The position numbers and the translations under genes were made by a program. Below the pieces are notes generated by a model. That model was not told the DNA's origin. It was given only the letters and a program-made list of their open reading frames with translations, and did not search any database. Source: a virus. Taken from it: a DNA stretch of 49,037 bases. Location of the stretch: IMG/VR virus record IMGVR_UViG_3300047554_000187, positions 1 to 49,037 of that record. One strand, given 5' to 3'. Position 1 is the first letter of the stretch, and each line of letters opens with the position of its first letter. Below, one piece after another: positions 15,756 to 23,227 of this stretch.

Positions 15756-18036
15756 GCTCCTTTTCGCTCTTCTTAATCTGGGCAATGTATTCTCGGCTAT
15801 CTGCTTCAATCTTAGCCGTGTTAATCTTGCCCTCAAGCTTACCTTGCTCAATCATTGCCTCGTTTTGTAGCTTCATAGCTAATAATTGAGACTCTAATTG
15901 TTTTTCAAGCTGTAGATATTGAGACTTAAGTTCAATTTCCATCTGAAGAGTCTGTTGCTTAGCAGCCTCTGCAGCTTGAGCGGATTGTTGTTGAATCTGA
16001 CCATTCATCTGCTGCTGCTCCATAGCACGTTTCTGCTTCTCCTCCTCGTTCTGCTTAATCTTGTATGCAAGCATTACCTCAGCATACTTTAAGTTCTCAA
16101 GGTTCTCAAGCATAATAGCGTCAGCTAAAGTAATCTGTCCAGATTGGATAGCCATATTAACTCTTTGAGCTAATTTTTCTTTCTCAAACTCAGTTGGCTT
16201 CTGTGTAATTACCAATCCGCACTCGTGAGCGCTTGTGTTAGGGTCTAACTTGAAGAATTGTACTGATGAGCTACCCAAAGCTCTGATGTATCCTTCGATT
16301 GTTCCGTTTTCAGCAGAATCTTGAATACGAAGTGTTAAGTTGTAGCACAACTTTTCTAATAACTCGCGTTCAGCGCGCTTAATAAAGTCTAATGAGTTGT
16401 TAGTTGATTCAGATGCATACTTCGCCACACCATTTAATGTACGTGGGTCAGGTGTTGAACCATCTGTAATCTCATTAAATCCTAAAATGTCGCGAAGTAA
16501 TTGGATGTTATTTGTAATGATTCCAAAGTACTGAGTTGCCTCGTTACCAATACCATTATCAAGTTCTTCAATAGGCTTGTAGTTACTAGCTGTTCCCTCA
16601 TCAGATAGACGACGATAAACCAAGTTACCCGTTTGATTGTATAAGTCAACAATCTGCATAGGTGTTAACGCCTTTCCACCTTTACCAATAGGGACATTCT
16701 CTAATGCACCAATCTCAATCATAATACCGCGCGGACGTGCGCGTAACATCACGTTCTGTAGCTTGTACCACGCCATCTGAATCTGGTCAGCAATGGCTTT
16801 CATTTGGCTACCTAATGAATAAGTAACCATCTGATAGATATTAGGCGCCACAACGTGGTAAGAAAGCGTAGTATTAGTCAAGTCTGACTTAGCGCGCTTC
16901 ATATTTGTAGCAAGCTTGCAGTCAAAGAAGATATCGCTGTCTACAATCCACTTACCTTGGTAAACAACCTTATAGTCAGTCTTAGAATATTTCTTATCTT
17001 TGCGACCTGGTTTTGCTTTAGCAGCTCTACCTACAACGACGTTACCTTTTGAGTTAACGCGCTCCTCAAGAATCATACTGTTAACAGAGTAGAACTCAAT
17101 ATCTAACACTGAGATACGGAATCCGTCGTAGTTTTTAGTTTGATTAAAGCCTGTGTTCTTAACAAGCGTAGGGTTACCCATCTTGTTAGTGTACTTCTCA
17201 GCAATCTGCTCGTATTGTTCTGCAGTAATCTGGTCTCCAGCTAACTCTTTTAAGTCAGAGATTGTCATCTCCACAACCTCCCCCATATACTGAACGTCCT
17301 TGAATGATGGATTAGTCGTATAAGACATAACCATATTAGAAGGATTAATGCGACGAATCTTAATGTTGCCAGCAGCGTCAAAGTATTCTTTGTATCCTGC
17401 AATACCAAAGTCGTGAAGGTCTTCGATAACTAACGCGCGCTCTTGATTAAAATTGTTCATATTCAACACTAAGTCAATCGCCTGCTCCATCTCAATAGCC
17501 ATTCTATGCTTATATGAATAGTTCATATACATATCAAGCTCTTGTAATGTTGCCGCGTCGATATCAGCGTTAGGGATTAACTCAGGGTCAACACCTTGTT
17601 TCTCAAACTCTTCTTTAAGGATTAACTTAGCAGCGTTATCTGCGTAGAATTTATTCTTGTCGTCTTGAGCAATTGGGTCAATCGCATCTACAGAGATATT
17701 GAAGTCAGACTTCATTAATGTAGCAAGTGCAATACGACGGAACTTAGGGATAATAGGTAAGATGTCCCAGCTTATGTTGGCTGTTGATTGGTCTTCATTA
17801 GCAGTGGAAGATGGATTAACTAACTTCTTATAACGGCTAACTGATTGTTTACCAAGCATATACAACTTAATCTCGTGATAATTTTCACGTCCGTTGTATA
17901 ACTGGTTAGGATAATAGGTTCCAAAATCTCGCCAAGCGGCTTTAATGTATTGTGCAATCCAATTCTTGTCCTTCTTTTCGTTTTCTACTAAGTGACTTGG
18001 AAAGTCCATATTCTTTGGTACATCTTTTTCCATCAT
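15736..18036 (-). CDS. Portal protein, 766 aa
   Basis: The portal forms the DNA channel at one head vertex. The long helical-rich N-terminal part carries conserved-looking aromatic motifs (YIKAAWRDFGTYYPNQLYNG, residues about 30-50; ENYHEIKLYMLGKQ). A central clip/stem region follows. The last 110 residues are a Gln/Glu/Lys-rich coiled coil (KQNEEEKQKRAMEQQQMNGQ onward), like the long C-terminal barrels of podovirus and crAss-like portals. It sits immediately downstream of the large terminase (3-base gap) and upstream of the scaffold. The length favours a short-tailed phage portal. Confidence 0.85.
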   Translation of the reverse strand: MMEKDVPKNMDFPSHLVENEKKDKNWIAQYIKAAWRDFGTYYPNQLYNGRENYHEIKLYMLGKQSVSRYKKLVNPSSTANEDQSTANISWDILPIIPKFRRIALATLMKSDFNISVDAIDPIAQDDKNKFYADNAAKLILKEEFEKQGVDPELIPNADIDAATLQELDMYMNYSYKHRMAIEMEQAIDLVLNMNNFNQERALVIEDLHDFGIAGYKEYFDAAGNIKIRRINPSNMVMSYTTNPSFKDVQYMGEVVEMTISDLKELAGDQITAEQYEQIAEKYTNKMGNPTLVKNTGFNQTKNYDGFRISVLDIEFYSVNSMILEERVNSKGNVVVGRAAKAKPGRKDKKYSKTDYKVVYQGKWIVDSDIFFDCKLATNMKRAKSDLTNTTLSYHVVAPNIYQMVTYSLGSQMKAIADQIQMAWYKLQNVMLRARPRGIMIEIGALENVPIGKGGKALTPMQIVDLYNQTGNLVYRRLSDEGTASNYKPIEELDNGIGNEATQYFGIITNNIQLLRDILGFNEITDGSTPDPRTLNGVAKYASESTNNSLDFIKRAERELLEKLCYNLTLRIQDSAENGTIEGYIRALGSSSVQFFKLDPNTSAHECGLVITQKPTEFEKEKLAQRVNMAIQSGQITLADAIMLENLENLKYAEVMLAYKIKQNEEEKQKRAMEQQQMNGQIQQQSAQAAEAAKQQTLQMEIELKSQYLQLEKQLESQLLAMKLQNEAMIEQGKLEGKINTAKIEADSREYIAQIKKSEKELGSKQK

Positions 18037-18039
18037 AGC

Positions 18040-20049
18040 TTAAAATGGGAATATCTCCCTTATATCGTATATTTTCTGTTTTTGCTCTACTCTTTCACTA
18101 AACTTAGACTTGTTAGCCTGTATTAACGTGTAACCAGATGCCATCGCGGCATCAAACTTGGTTGTCTTGTTAATATCAAACTTTAACCAGTCTTGCAATA
18201 ATCGCATAAAGATAACCTTTTCTACGTTCTCTGTAATATAACTTTCTGTCACTTCTGCAATCTGCTGGTGAGTCTTAACTGTTGCAGAGATTCCATACTT
18301 CGTCGCGCCAGGTAATTTTACTAAAAATTTCTCATAGCCCCTGTACTCAAAGTACTTAATCAATCCAACCTTGTTATCCTCGGACAGTATCTCGCATCCA
18401 AAGAAGTGACAAAGCTTAATCATATCCTCGTAGAATATCTCAGCCTTCTCAGGTCTGTTAAGATACTCAACTAAGAACGTCTCGCTAAACTCATCTAGCG
18501 CATCATATCTTCTGTACACATAACACGCACCATCTGACCGCTCCTTACTTGTCGTAATGCTATGGTCGAAGGGGTCAACTGCTATTGCGTACTTCTTTCC
18601 TTGCTTAGGTACCTTCTTAGTACCGTACTCCTCTACTTGGTTAAAGTTAGCGTAGTCGTAGATGTTAAGTTTCTTATGAACTAAGAACTTTCCATTGGAT
18701 GTCTCGTTAAAGACAACCCTACTGTCACGCTCTGCTTTTTCCCAAACAAATTCTCCACGCAAATATAAATCTTTTTCAGCAATCCACGATATGGATTCCA
18801 TCTGTCTGTTTAATGCCATTGCATCGTACAAACAAGTGTCTGCTTCGCTAAAGAATGCCTCCCCAATAGTAAAAGGGTTCTTACGGATAAAGGAAGCTAA
18901 TGCGCGAGGGTCTGACTCCAAAGCAGCACGTTCTGCCATATAGAATTCTTTTGCCTTCTCTTCGTCGGCTTGACCAAACTTGTCGTAAAACAACGTCTTA
19001 TAAGCAGGCATAAAGTATTGGTATAATCCTGAGCGAGTTCTGCCGTTGGCATTCTTCTCATTCTGGTTAGATGCGTCCCATAACATCTTGAATGACTCGC
19101 CGCCATCCTCCATTTCCTCGACGGTGGTGGTGTATAGTGCCTTACCGATAATGTTCTCTTCTTGTTGAAGACAGAACTGCAAGACCTGATGTCTATCGTA
19201 GACGTCCACGTTCTTAGTCTTACCTGCCTCATCGCCTAGGTAGCGATGTAGCTTCATACCGTCATAAGCAAACTTATCAGCCGATTTAAAAGTAATAGAT
19301 GATTCAAGCTCAATCTTTTCAGCAAAAATGTCGTCAGTTGCACCTCGTTTATTTGTTTTGAAAAATCTTAGTTCTCCTTTAGGGGTCATACCCTTTTCAG
19401 TATCGTATATAGGGACAAAGAAGTCGGGCAAGTACTTGAATGGCATAATAACGCCCTTAGCAAATACGTTCTCTTTTGCGTCCTCAAATGTCTTTGATTG
19501 AATACCTGCATTCTTGTTCTTGCTTCGAGATGTTAACTCGAATAAGAAAGCACCTGCTCGCATAGTCTTTCCCTGACGACGTTTAGTAACCTCAACCATT
19601 CCCAGGCAGTTAGGGTCTTGTACGCAGTACTCCAGGAACATAAAGAAGTCCCTATCTGTCATCCTGAAGGATGGATAGCCCACGTCAAGTTTCCAGTGCA
19701 CTAAATAAAAATAGTGTAGACCAGTAATATATGTCGCGTGACCGTTGTTATAAAACCAGAATCCGTTAAGGCGTCTGTCCCATTCTTGGTTGCGGTATTC
19801 CTGTAGCTCAGGATTGAAGTATCCAGGATTAGTCTTCTGGGTAGCAATCTCTTTCTTGCGCTTTGTCTCGTAGTCTTTAGGAGGTTCTGGTCTTTCCCAG
19901 TATTGGTAGTCCTTCTTAACAGAGCGAGACATTATCTCGCGTTTCTCCCATTGGTTAGTTATAATGTTATAGACGTAACCATTTGGCGGGATGTTAACCG
20001 TTATACCGTTTATCTCGTAGTCTTTTCCTTTAGGATGCTTTCTATACAT
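18040..20049 (-). CDS. terL: Terminase large subunit, 669 aa
   Basis: This is the ATPase-nuclease that packages DNA into the prohead. Walker A candidate TKRRQGKT lies at 155-162, Walker B candidate YLGDE at 270-274, and the RNase H-like nuclease shows AIAVDPFDHS (D492) and EILSEDN (E556, D558 region). The N-terminal 90 residues are a basic, aromatic extension. The variant Walker A with RRQG recalls terminases of crAss-like and related Bacteroidota phages. It overlaps the upstream gene by 8 bases and is followed by portal. Circular permutation of the genome, inferred from the ends, would fit headful packaging by this enzyme. Confidence 0.93.
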   Translation of the reverse strand: MYRKHPKGKDYEINGITVNIPPNGYVYNIITNQWEKREIMSRSVKKDYQYWERPEPPKDYETKRKKEIATQKTNPGYFNPELQEYRNQEWDRRLNGFWFYNNGHATYITGLHYFYLVHWKLDVGYPSFRMTDRDFFMFLEYCVQDPNCLGMVEVTKRRQGKTMRAGAFLFELTSRSKNKNAGIQSKTFEDAKENVFAKGVIMPFKYLPDFFVPIYDTEKGMTPKGELRFFKTNKRGATDDIFAEKIELESSITFKSADKFAYDGMKLHRYLGDEAGKTKNVDVYDRHQVLQFCLQQEENIIGKALYTTTVEEMEDGGESFKMLWDASNQNEKNANGRTRSGLYQYFMPAYKTLFYDKFGQADEEKAKEFYMAERAALESDPRALASFIRKNPFTIGEAFFSEADTCLYDAMALNRQMESISWIAEKDLYLRGEFVWEKAERDSRVVFNETSNGKFLVHKKLNIYDYANFNQVEEYGTKKVPKQGKKYAIAVDPFDHSITTSKERSDGACYVYRRYDALDEFSETFLVEYLNRPEKAEIFYEDMIKLCHFFGCEILSEDNKVGLIKYFEYRGYEKFLVKLPGATKYGISATVKTHQQIAEVTESYITENVEKVIFMRLLQDWLKFDINKTTKFDAAMASGYTLIQANKSKFSERVEQKQKIYDIREIFPF

Positions 20050-20602
20050 TTGCTATTGCTTCGGGCGTTAGGTTTAGAATCTCACTCTTCTTCTCTTTAG
20101 TGTCGCCAAAGAGTTTGTCTTCGTAAGCTTCAATACGTTTAATGATGGCATCGCACTCAGCCATTAGCTTCGACTTAATCTCAAGCGCTTGCAGTTTATC
20201 CTTATCAGTCTTGTATGCTGTGATAGGAGATAGCAACTCGCCTTGATACTGCCACAATACCTCCTCGTTAGCGGCTAGTATTGACCACACCTTAGACGAT
20301 TGATAGCGTAGGTAGGAGTTTATATAGGCAAGGATACTATTGTCCTTTAAATCAAAGATATCAGATGCATCCCAATTGATGCCAGCCATCTCAGCAGCCT
20401 CCTCCTTACGCTCCTGTATATTAGATATCTTTAATCGCAGTGGACTCTTCTGGTCGTATATCAGTGCAACGTAAATAAGAATCGGGATTTCCGAAGCGGG
20501 TACGTTCCCAAATACCTGTTTGATAATTGGATTTTTTGCAAGGTTGCTATCATAGATAGGTATTGCTAAGTCTGCGAAATCTTCTTTGTTGAATAATGCC
20601 AT
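20042..20602 (-). CDS. Protein upstream of terL, possible small terminase, 186 aa
   Basis: I start this at ATG 20602 (MALFNKEDFADLAIPIYDS). An upstream TTG at 20653 would add an Arg-rich stretch and is less likely. The protein is soluble and helical, with a C-terminal charged coiled coil (ECDAIIKRIEAYEDKLFGDT). Its place directly before terL, with 8-base overlap, is where the small terminase normally lies, but no helix-turn-helix motif is clear. Families with this layout are common in Bacteroidota phages. Function remains a guess from position. Confidence 0.65.
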   Translation of the reverse strand: MALFNKEDFADLAIPIYDSNLAKNPIIKQVFGNVPASEIPILIYVALIYDQKSPLRLKISNIQERKEEAAEMAGINWDASDIFDLKDNSILAYINSYLRYQSSKVWSILAANEEVLWQYQGELLSPITAYKTDKDKLQALEIKSKLMAECDAIIKRIEAYEDKLFGDTKEKKSEILNLTPEAIANV

Positions 20603-20720
20603 AATATCTTGGCGGGCGGCGCGGCGTCCCAACCTTTTTTCTTTTTGTATCAATTAAGAGAAGCAAGCTTCTTCTTTTTGTTGCAATATTGGATAGCCTT
20701 TAGGCTCCGCAAAATAGTAT

Positions 20721-20843
20721 TTATTAAATCTATTTATTATACTATATATTATACTGCTACTGTAGTAGCATACCCCTGCCCCTGTAGTAGCATACCCCCT
20801 GCTACCAGAGTAGCATACCCCCTGCCCCTACAGTAGCATAGGG
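20721..20843. repeat. Iteron-like array with adjacent AT-rich stretch (candidate origin or initiator-binding site)
   Basis: GTAGCATA starts at 20765, 20787, 20810 and 20833, a spacing of 22-23 bases (about two helix turns). The first three copies continue as GTAGCATACCCC. Two palindromes TGCTAC-N4-GTAGCA lie at 20755-20770 and 20800-20815. Immediately left is a run of almost pure A/T (about 20715-20753). Repeats spaced by whole helix turns beside an AT-rich stretch are the usual form of a replication origin. The same palindrome (N4 = CACA) occurs inside the initiator gene at 29673-29688. It falls between the GroES-like gene and the terL upstream gene, where no gene is seen. Confidence 0.7.
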
Positions 20844-20846
20844 TAC

Positions 20847-21491
20847 CTAGTATTTTGTAGATAAAATGTCGCTTTGACGCACTGTATAGTACTCTTTGCC
20901 TTCAATCTTGTTTACAAAATTTGAGTTTTTGTTCAACAAAACCAATGAGCCAGTGCTTACCTCCAACTCATTTTCCCCTACTAACGGTTTACCAATATGT
21001 GAAAGTCTAGCAAACTTAGTTGATGGCTTCTTGTTGATACCAATTACTAGTCCTGACGCTGATGTTATAGCTTCAATCTTTTGACCATTAACTTCAACGT
21101 GATTAAACTCTTCTTCAACCACCGTTTCACACAAAGTCCAGCCGCCAACAGGCAATATATTACCACTCCTAACGACACAAAATACCCAATAATAAGGTAC
21201 TTTATAATAGTTCCCGTAGATACAGTTCGTTTCATCAGATGTAGTTAAGTAATGGAAGTATACAAGGTCACCTACCTGCACGTCTTTCTCTATCTCAGCA
21301 CCTTCTTCGTTGTAAGCCTTTCCGTCTGGTACAGCTATTACACGACCATAAATTCTAGCGTAATGTGTAGGATTAAATTCTGGGTCTATGTGGAGCTTTA
21401 AATTACCGTATTCAACAGTGTCATCCATTGTAGCACCGACCTCAATCACAACCGTGTTTGGTGGCGATTTCTTAATATCGTAAGTAAGCAT
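20847..21491 (-). CDS. GroES-like (chaperonin-10 fold) protein, 214 aa
   Basis: The C-terminal 50 residues match the GroES pattern: GKPLVGENELEVSTGSLVLL, then NKIEGKEYYTVRQSDIL, the usual end 'K...G.EY.xVR..DIL'. The N-terminal half has a second, related-looking part (ARIYGRVIAVPDGKAYNEEG, then VQVGDLVYFHYLTT), giving a protein about twice as long as a bacterial GroES (near 97 aa). Phage co-chaperonins (for example T4 gp31) work with host GroEL to fold the capsid protein. As the first late gene, right after the main late promoter, it is well placed for that. The match was read by eye. Confidence 0.7.
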   Translation of the reverse strand: MLTYDIKKSPPNTVVIEVGATMDDTVEYGNLKLHIDPEFNPTHYARIYGRVIAVPDGKAYNEEGAEIEKDVQVGDLVYFHYLTTSDETNCIYGNYYKVPYYWVFCVVRSGNILPVGGWTLCETVVEEEFNHVEVNGQKIEAITSASGLVIGINKKPSTKFARLSHIGKPLVGENELEVSTGSLVLLNKNSNFVNKIEGKEYYTVRQSDILSTKY

Positions 21492-21518
21492 TAATAATGT
21501 TTGTTTGGTTTGTAAAGG

Positions 21519-21549
21519 TAAAGATAGATAGATATTACCATATTGTCAA
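21519..21549 (-). promoter_or_regulatory. Main late promoter (minus strand)
   Basis: On the minus strand TTG (21549-21547), 20 bases, then TATCTTTA (21526-21519), one base from TAnnTTTG. The leader that follows has AACCAAACA and reaches ATG 21491. The spacer holds GGTAATAT (21539-21532), a half-site of the palindromes at 21747 and 22107, so a repressor could cover this promoter. Confidence 0.65.
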
Positions 21550-21746
21550 TTTTATGCAGCGCGTAGTTGTTTGTAGAGGGTTATATATATCAGCGGCGGG
21601 GTCAGCGAGTCAAGCGACAAACGCCTTTTTTGAAGCGGGTGGGGTCATTTTGCTGAATTAGAAATCCAAAAATAGGGTCGCAGAGAGTCATTCTTATAGT
21701 ATAGGTTTCCAAAGGTTACCTTACCCATAGTATCCCTGTTAGCATC

Positions 21747-21760
21747 GGTAATATGTTACC
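21747..21760. promoter_or_regulatory. Operator-like palindrome GGTAATATGTTACC
   Basis: A perfect 5-bp inverted repeat (GGTAA / TTACC) with a 4-base centre. Related sites occur at 22107-22120 (GGCAATATATTACC), as an incomplete copy at 22064-22075, and as a half-site inside the late promoter. All are preceded by or near TATCGG/ATCGG. A shared binding protein is inferred. Confidence 0.45.
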
Positions 21761-22063
21761 TATCTATTCCTATAGTAGGGAGGAATGCACAAGCAGTCAC
21801 ACCAAGGAAGGGAAACCCCGCAGAACAGAACATCGACAACAGGATATAATGCGGAAACAGGGTGAACGGGCGCGGGTTTGGATGAGGTGAGTTATCCCCT
21901 TGCGACTGACTCCTAGAGAAAAACCTCCCATTTTACTAGCATTCAATTTAAGGGGTCAAATCTTTGATTTAAGACATTTTCTCTTTCAGATGTCCATTCT
22001 ATAAGCCTAGAGCGAGATAATGCAACAGGCGCAAAATGGGGGTATTTGATGGCGTATTATATC

Positions 22064-22120
22064 GGTAATATAATGCTGAAAATAGGGGTTTTTTGGGTGT
22101 TTTATCGGCAATATATTACC
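22064..22120. promoter_or_regulatory. Second pair of GGTAATAT-type operator-like sites
   Basis: ATCGGTAATATAATG at 22061-22075 and ATCGGCAATATATTACC at 22104-22120 share the ATCGG-(T/C)-AATAT core with the palindrome at 21747. The spacing of 43 bases is about four helix turns, compatible with cooperative binding. Confidence 0.4.
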
Positions 22121-22478
22121 TGTTAAAAAAAACTTTTTTTCATCATTTTTTGCCATTTTTGGGCATTTTTGAAAAATAAATCTGCGCGATTCCTAGAAAC
22201 CATTGTACTTTACGAGGAAATATTGGGGGTAAGTCTTGACTCGTATTTCATTAAAGTATTATAATTGCCCATCGGTTCGCCAAACGAGGCACACCACTCA
22301 GTCCTGAGAATTTTAATGAGCCAATCGGCTTCGCCCCAATGCGAGGGCAGAACAAGAGGGCATCGAAGCCCGCGTTCTTTGACATAATGGAATAAGCAGT
22401 GTGACACCTTCAATGGTGCGAGGTTCGAGAGACCCCATTGCGACACACTCAGTGAGACGGGTGTTAATGTAATCAAAT

Positions 22479-22533
22479 GACTAGCCCAAGCGTAAGGGAT
22501 GTGGCAGAGGCTCGCAACCTCTCCTAGTCACCA
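22479..22533 (+). ncRNA. Truncated tRNA-like element with ACCA end, 55 nt
   Basis: The 5' strand GACTAGC (22479-22485) pairs with CCTAGTC (22523-22529) except at the seventh position (C/C). A T arm with 5-bp stem AGAGG/CCTCT and 7-base loop CTCGCAA fits the tRNA geometry exactly, with the acceptor strand starting right after it. A discriminator A and encoded CCA follow (22530-22533). Only 20 bases lie between the acceptor 5' strand and the T arm, too few for D plus anticodon arms. It lies directly before a repeated hairpin leader and the gene at 22591. Confidence 0.5.
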
Positions 22534-22549
22534 AATCAAATCAATTTCT

Positions 22550-22582
22550 AACTTTCCCTTCCTGTGTAGGTCAACAGGCTTG
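22550..22582 (+). promoter_or_regulatory. Repeated hairpin leader, copy A1 (33 nt)
   Basis: A 33-base sequence identical to 23185-23217. It contains the hairpin CCTGT-GTAGGTCA-ACAGG (22561-22578), ending 12 bases before ATG 22591. Both copies follow a tRNA-like element and precede a start codon, so it is probably a 5' untranslated control element. Confidence 0.6.
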
Positions 22583-22590
22583 AAAACAAA

Positions 22591-23130
22591 ATGACAACAT
22601 TCAAACAAACAAGAAAAGTAGGTGTAGCGGGTGGATTTTTCAATCAGTTAATGGGCAACAACTCAAGCGTACCTGTAGTAGGCAAGGGGGCAACAATCCT
22701 GATGTATTCTGACCGCGATGCATACCAAGTCACTTGGGTTTCTGACTGCGGTACGAAGTGTCACATCAACCCTGCGATTATGAAGTATACAGGAACAGGA
22801 TATGGTGATGAGCGGTACGAGTATCAAGGCTACAGAGAAGATTGCTACCAAGAAATAGTTTGGCATAAAGGCGCTTGGTGTCAGGTAGAAAATCACATCA
22901 AATATGAGCCTAAGTTTGAGCGTATGATGAACGAAAAATTCCACGACAAGGGCAAGTATTGGTTCGGGTCTAACGCAGACGATGAGGCGAAAGCGATGGG
23001 TATCAATAACTTGTTCAATGAGGACTGCAGACTTAACTTGGTGGCAGGTATCACAAAAATGATTAAGCGCTACCACAAGGTGTCTATTTTATTCGGGTCA
23101 ATTGATAAGTATCGTGACCCATCATTCTAA
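22591..23130 (+). CDS. Conserved-type phage/plasmid protein of unknown function, 179 aa
   Basis: First gene of the plus-strand programme. The segment VGKGATILMYSDRDAYQVTW (residues about 30-49) recalls a family in phages and mobile elements, with '(G)KGAT.LMYSDR.AY' followed by a conserved Lys-rich region, but no function is known to me. There are several Cys (SDCGTKC, REDCYQ, AWCQ) and many aromatic residues. The ATG follows the hairpin leader A1. Early expression suggests a role in host take-over or defence evasion (inference). Confidence 0.7.
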   Translation: MTTFKQTRKVGVAGGFFNQLMGNNSSVPVVGKGATILMYSDRDAYQVTWVSDCGTKCHINPAIMKYTGTGYGDERYEYQGYREDCYQEIVWHKGAWCQVENHIKYEPKFERMMNEKFHDKGKYWFGSNADDEAKAMGINNLFNEDCRLNLVAGITKMIKRYHKVSILFGSIDKYRDPSF

Positions 23131-23172
23131 TCTAGCTTGGAGCAGGCAGGGGTTCGATTCCCCTGCTAGATT
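23130..23172 (+). ncRNA. Minimal tRNA-like element: acceptor stem plus T arm only, 43 nt
   Basis: ATCTAGC (23130-23136) pairs perfectly with GCTAGAT (23165-23171). The T arm is canonical: AGGGG, loop TTCGATT, CCCCT (23148-23164), joined directly to the 3' acceptor strand, with T23172 in the discriminator position. Only 11 bases separate the two parts, so D and anticodon arms are absent. A competing stem GCAGGGG/CCCCTGC is possible. It starts on the last base of the preceding stop codon and leads into leader copy A2. No CCA is encoded. Confidence 0.55.
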
Positions 23173-23184
23173 CTTTTAATTTTC

Positions 23185-23217
23185 AACTTTCCCTTCCTGT
23201 GTAGGTCAACAGGCTTG
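23185..23217 (+). promoter_or_regulatory. Repeated hairpin leader, copy A2 (33 nt)
   Basis: Exact repeat of 22550-22582. The hairpin CCTGT / ACAGG ends at 23213, 14 bases before ATG 23228. Confidence 0.6.
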
Positions 23218-23227
23218 TTAATTACTT

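Larger units (their letters stand above)
21550..22478. other. Divergent non-coding region, 0.93 kb
   Basis: No convincing gene is present. The only long frame (22210-22476, minus) lacks coding character. The left part holds the late promoter and GGTAATAT-type repeats. The centre (22120-22190) is very A/T-rich, with A8-C-T7 and three CATTTTT repeats. The right part has several short hairpins: AGCC-AATC-GGCT near 22320, GGGC-ATCGAA-GCCC near 22360, and CAATGG (22411-22416) / CCATTG (22435-22440) enclosing GGTTCGAGAGACC. No strong plus-strand promoter was identified, although early transcription should start here. Confidence 0.6.

Noticed and set aside
20721-20843. CRISPR array
   Set aside because: Repeats are short (8-12 bases) with fixed 10-11-base gaps of related sequence and no cas genes; an iteron array explains it better.
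22210-22476. Minus-strand 88-codon frame in the divergent region
   Set aside because: Composition is not like phage genes, there is no leader motif, and it covers hairpin-rich sequence.
22663-23076. Minus-strand 137-codon frame
   Set aside because: Antisense shadow of the gene at 22591-23130, which has a leader and a plausible sequence.
23130-23172. attP made of a tRNA 3' end
   Set aside because: Both acceptor strands are present, and no integrase or excisionase gene was seen in the window.
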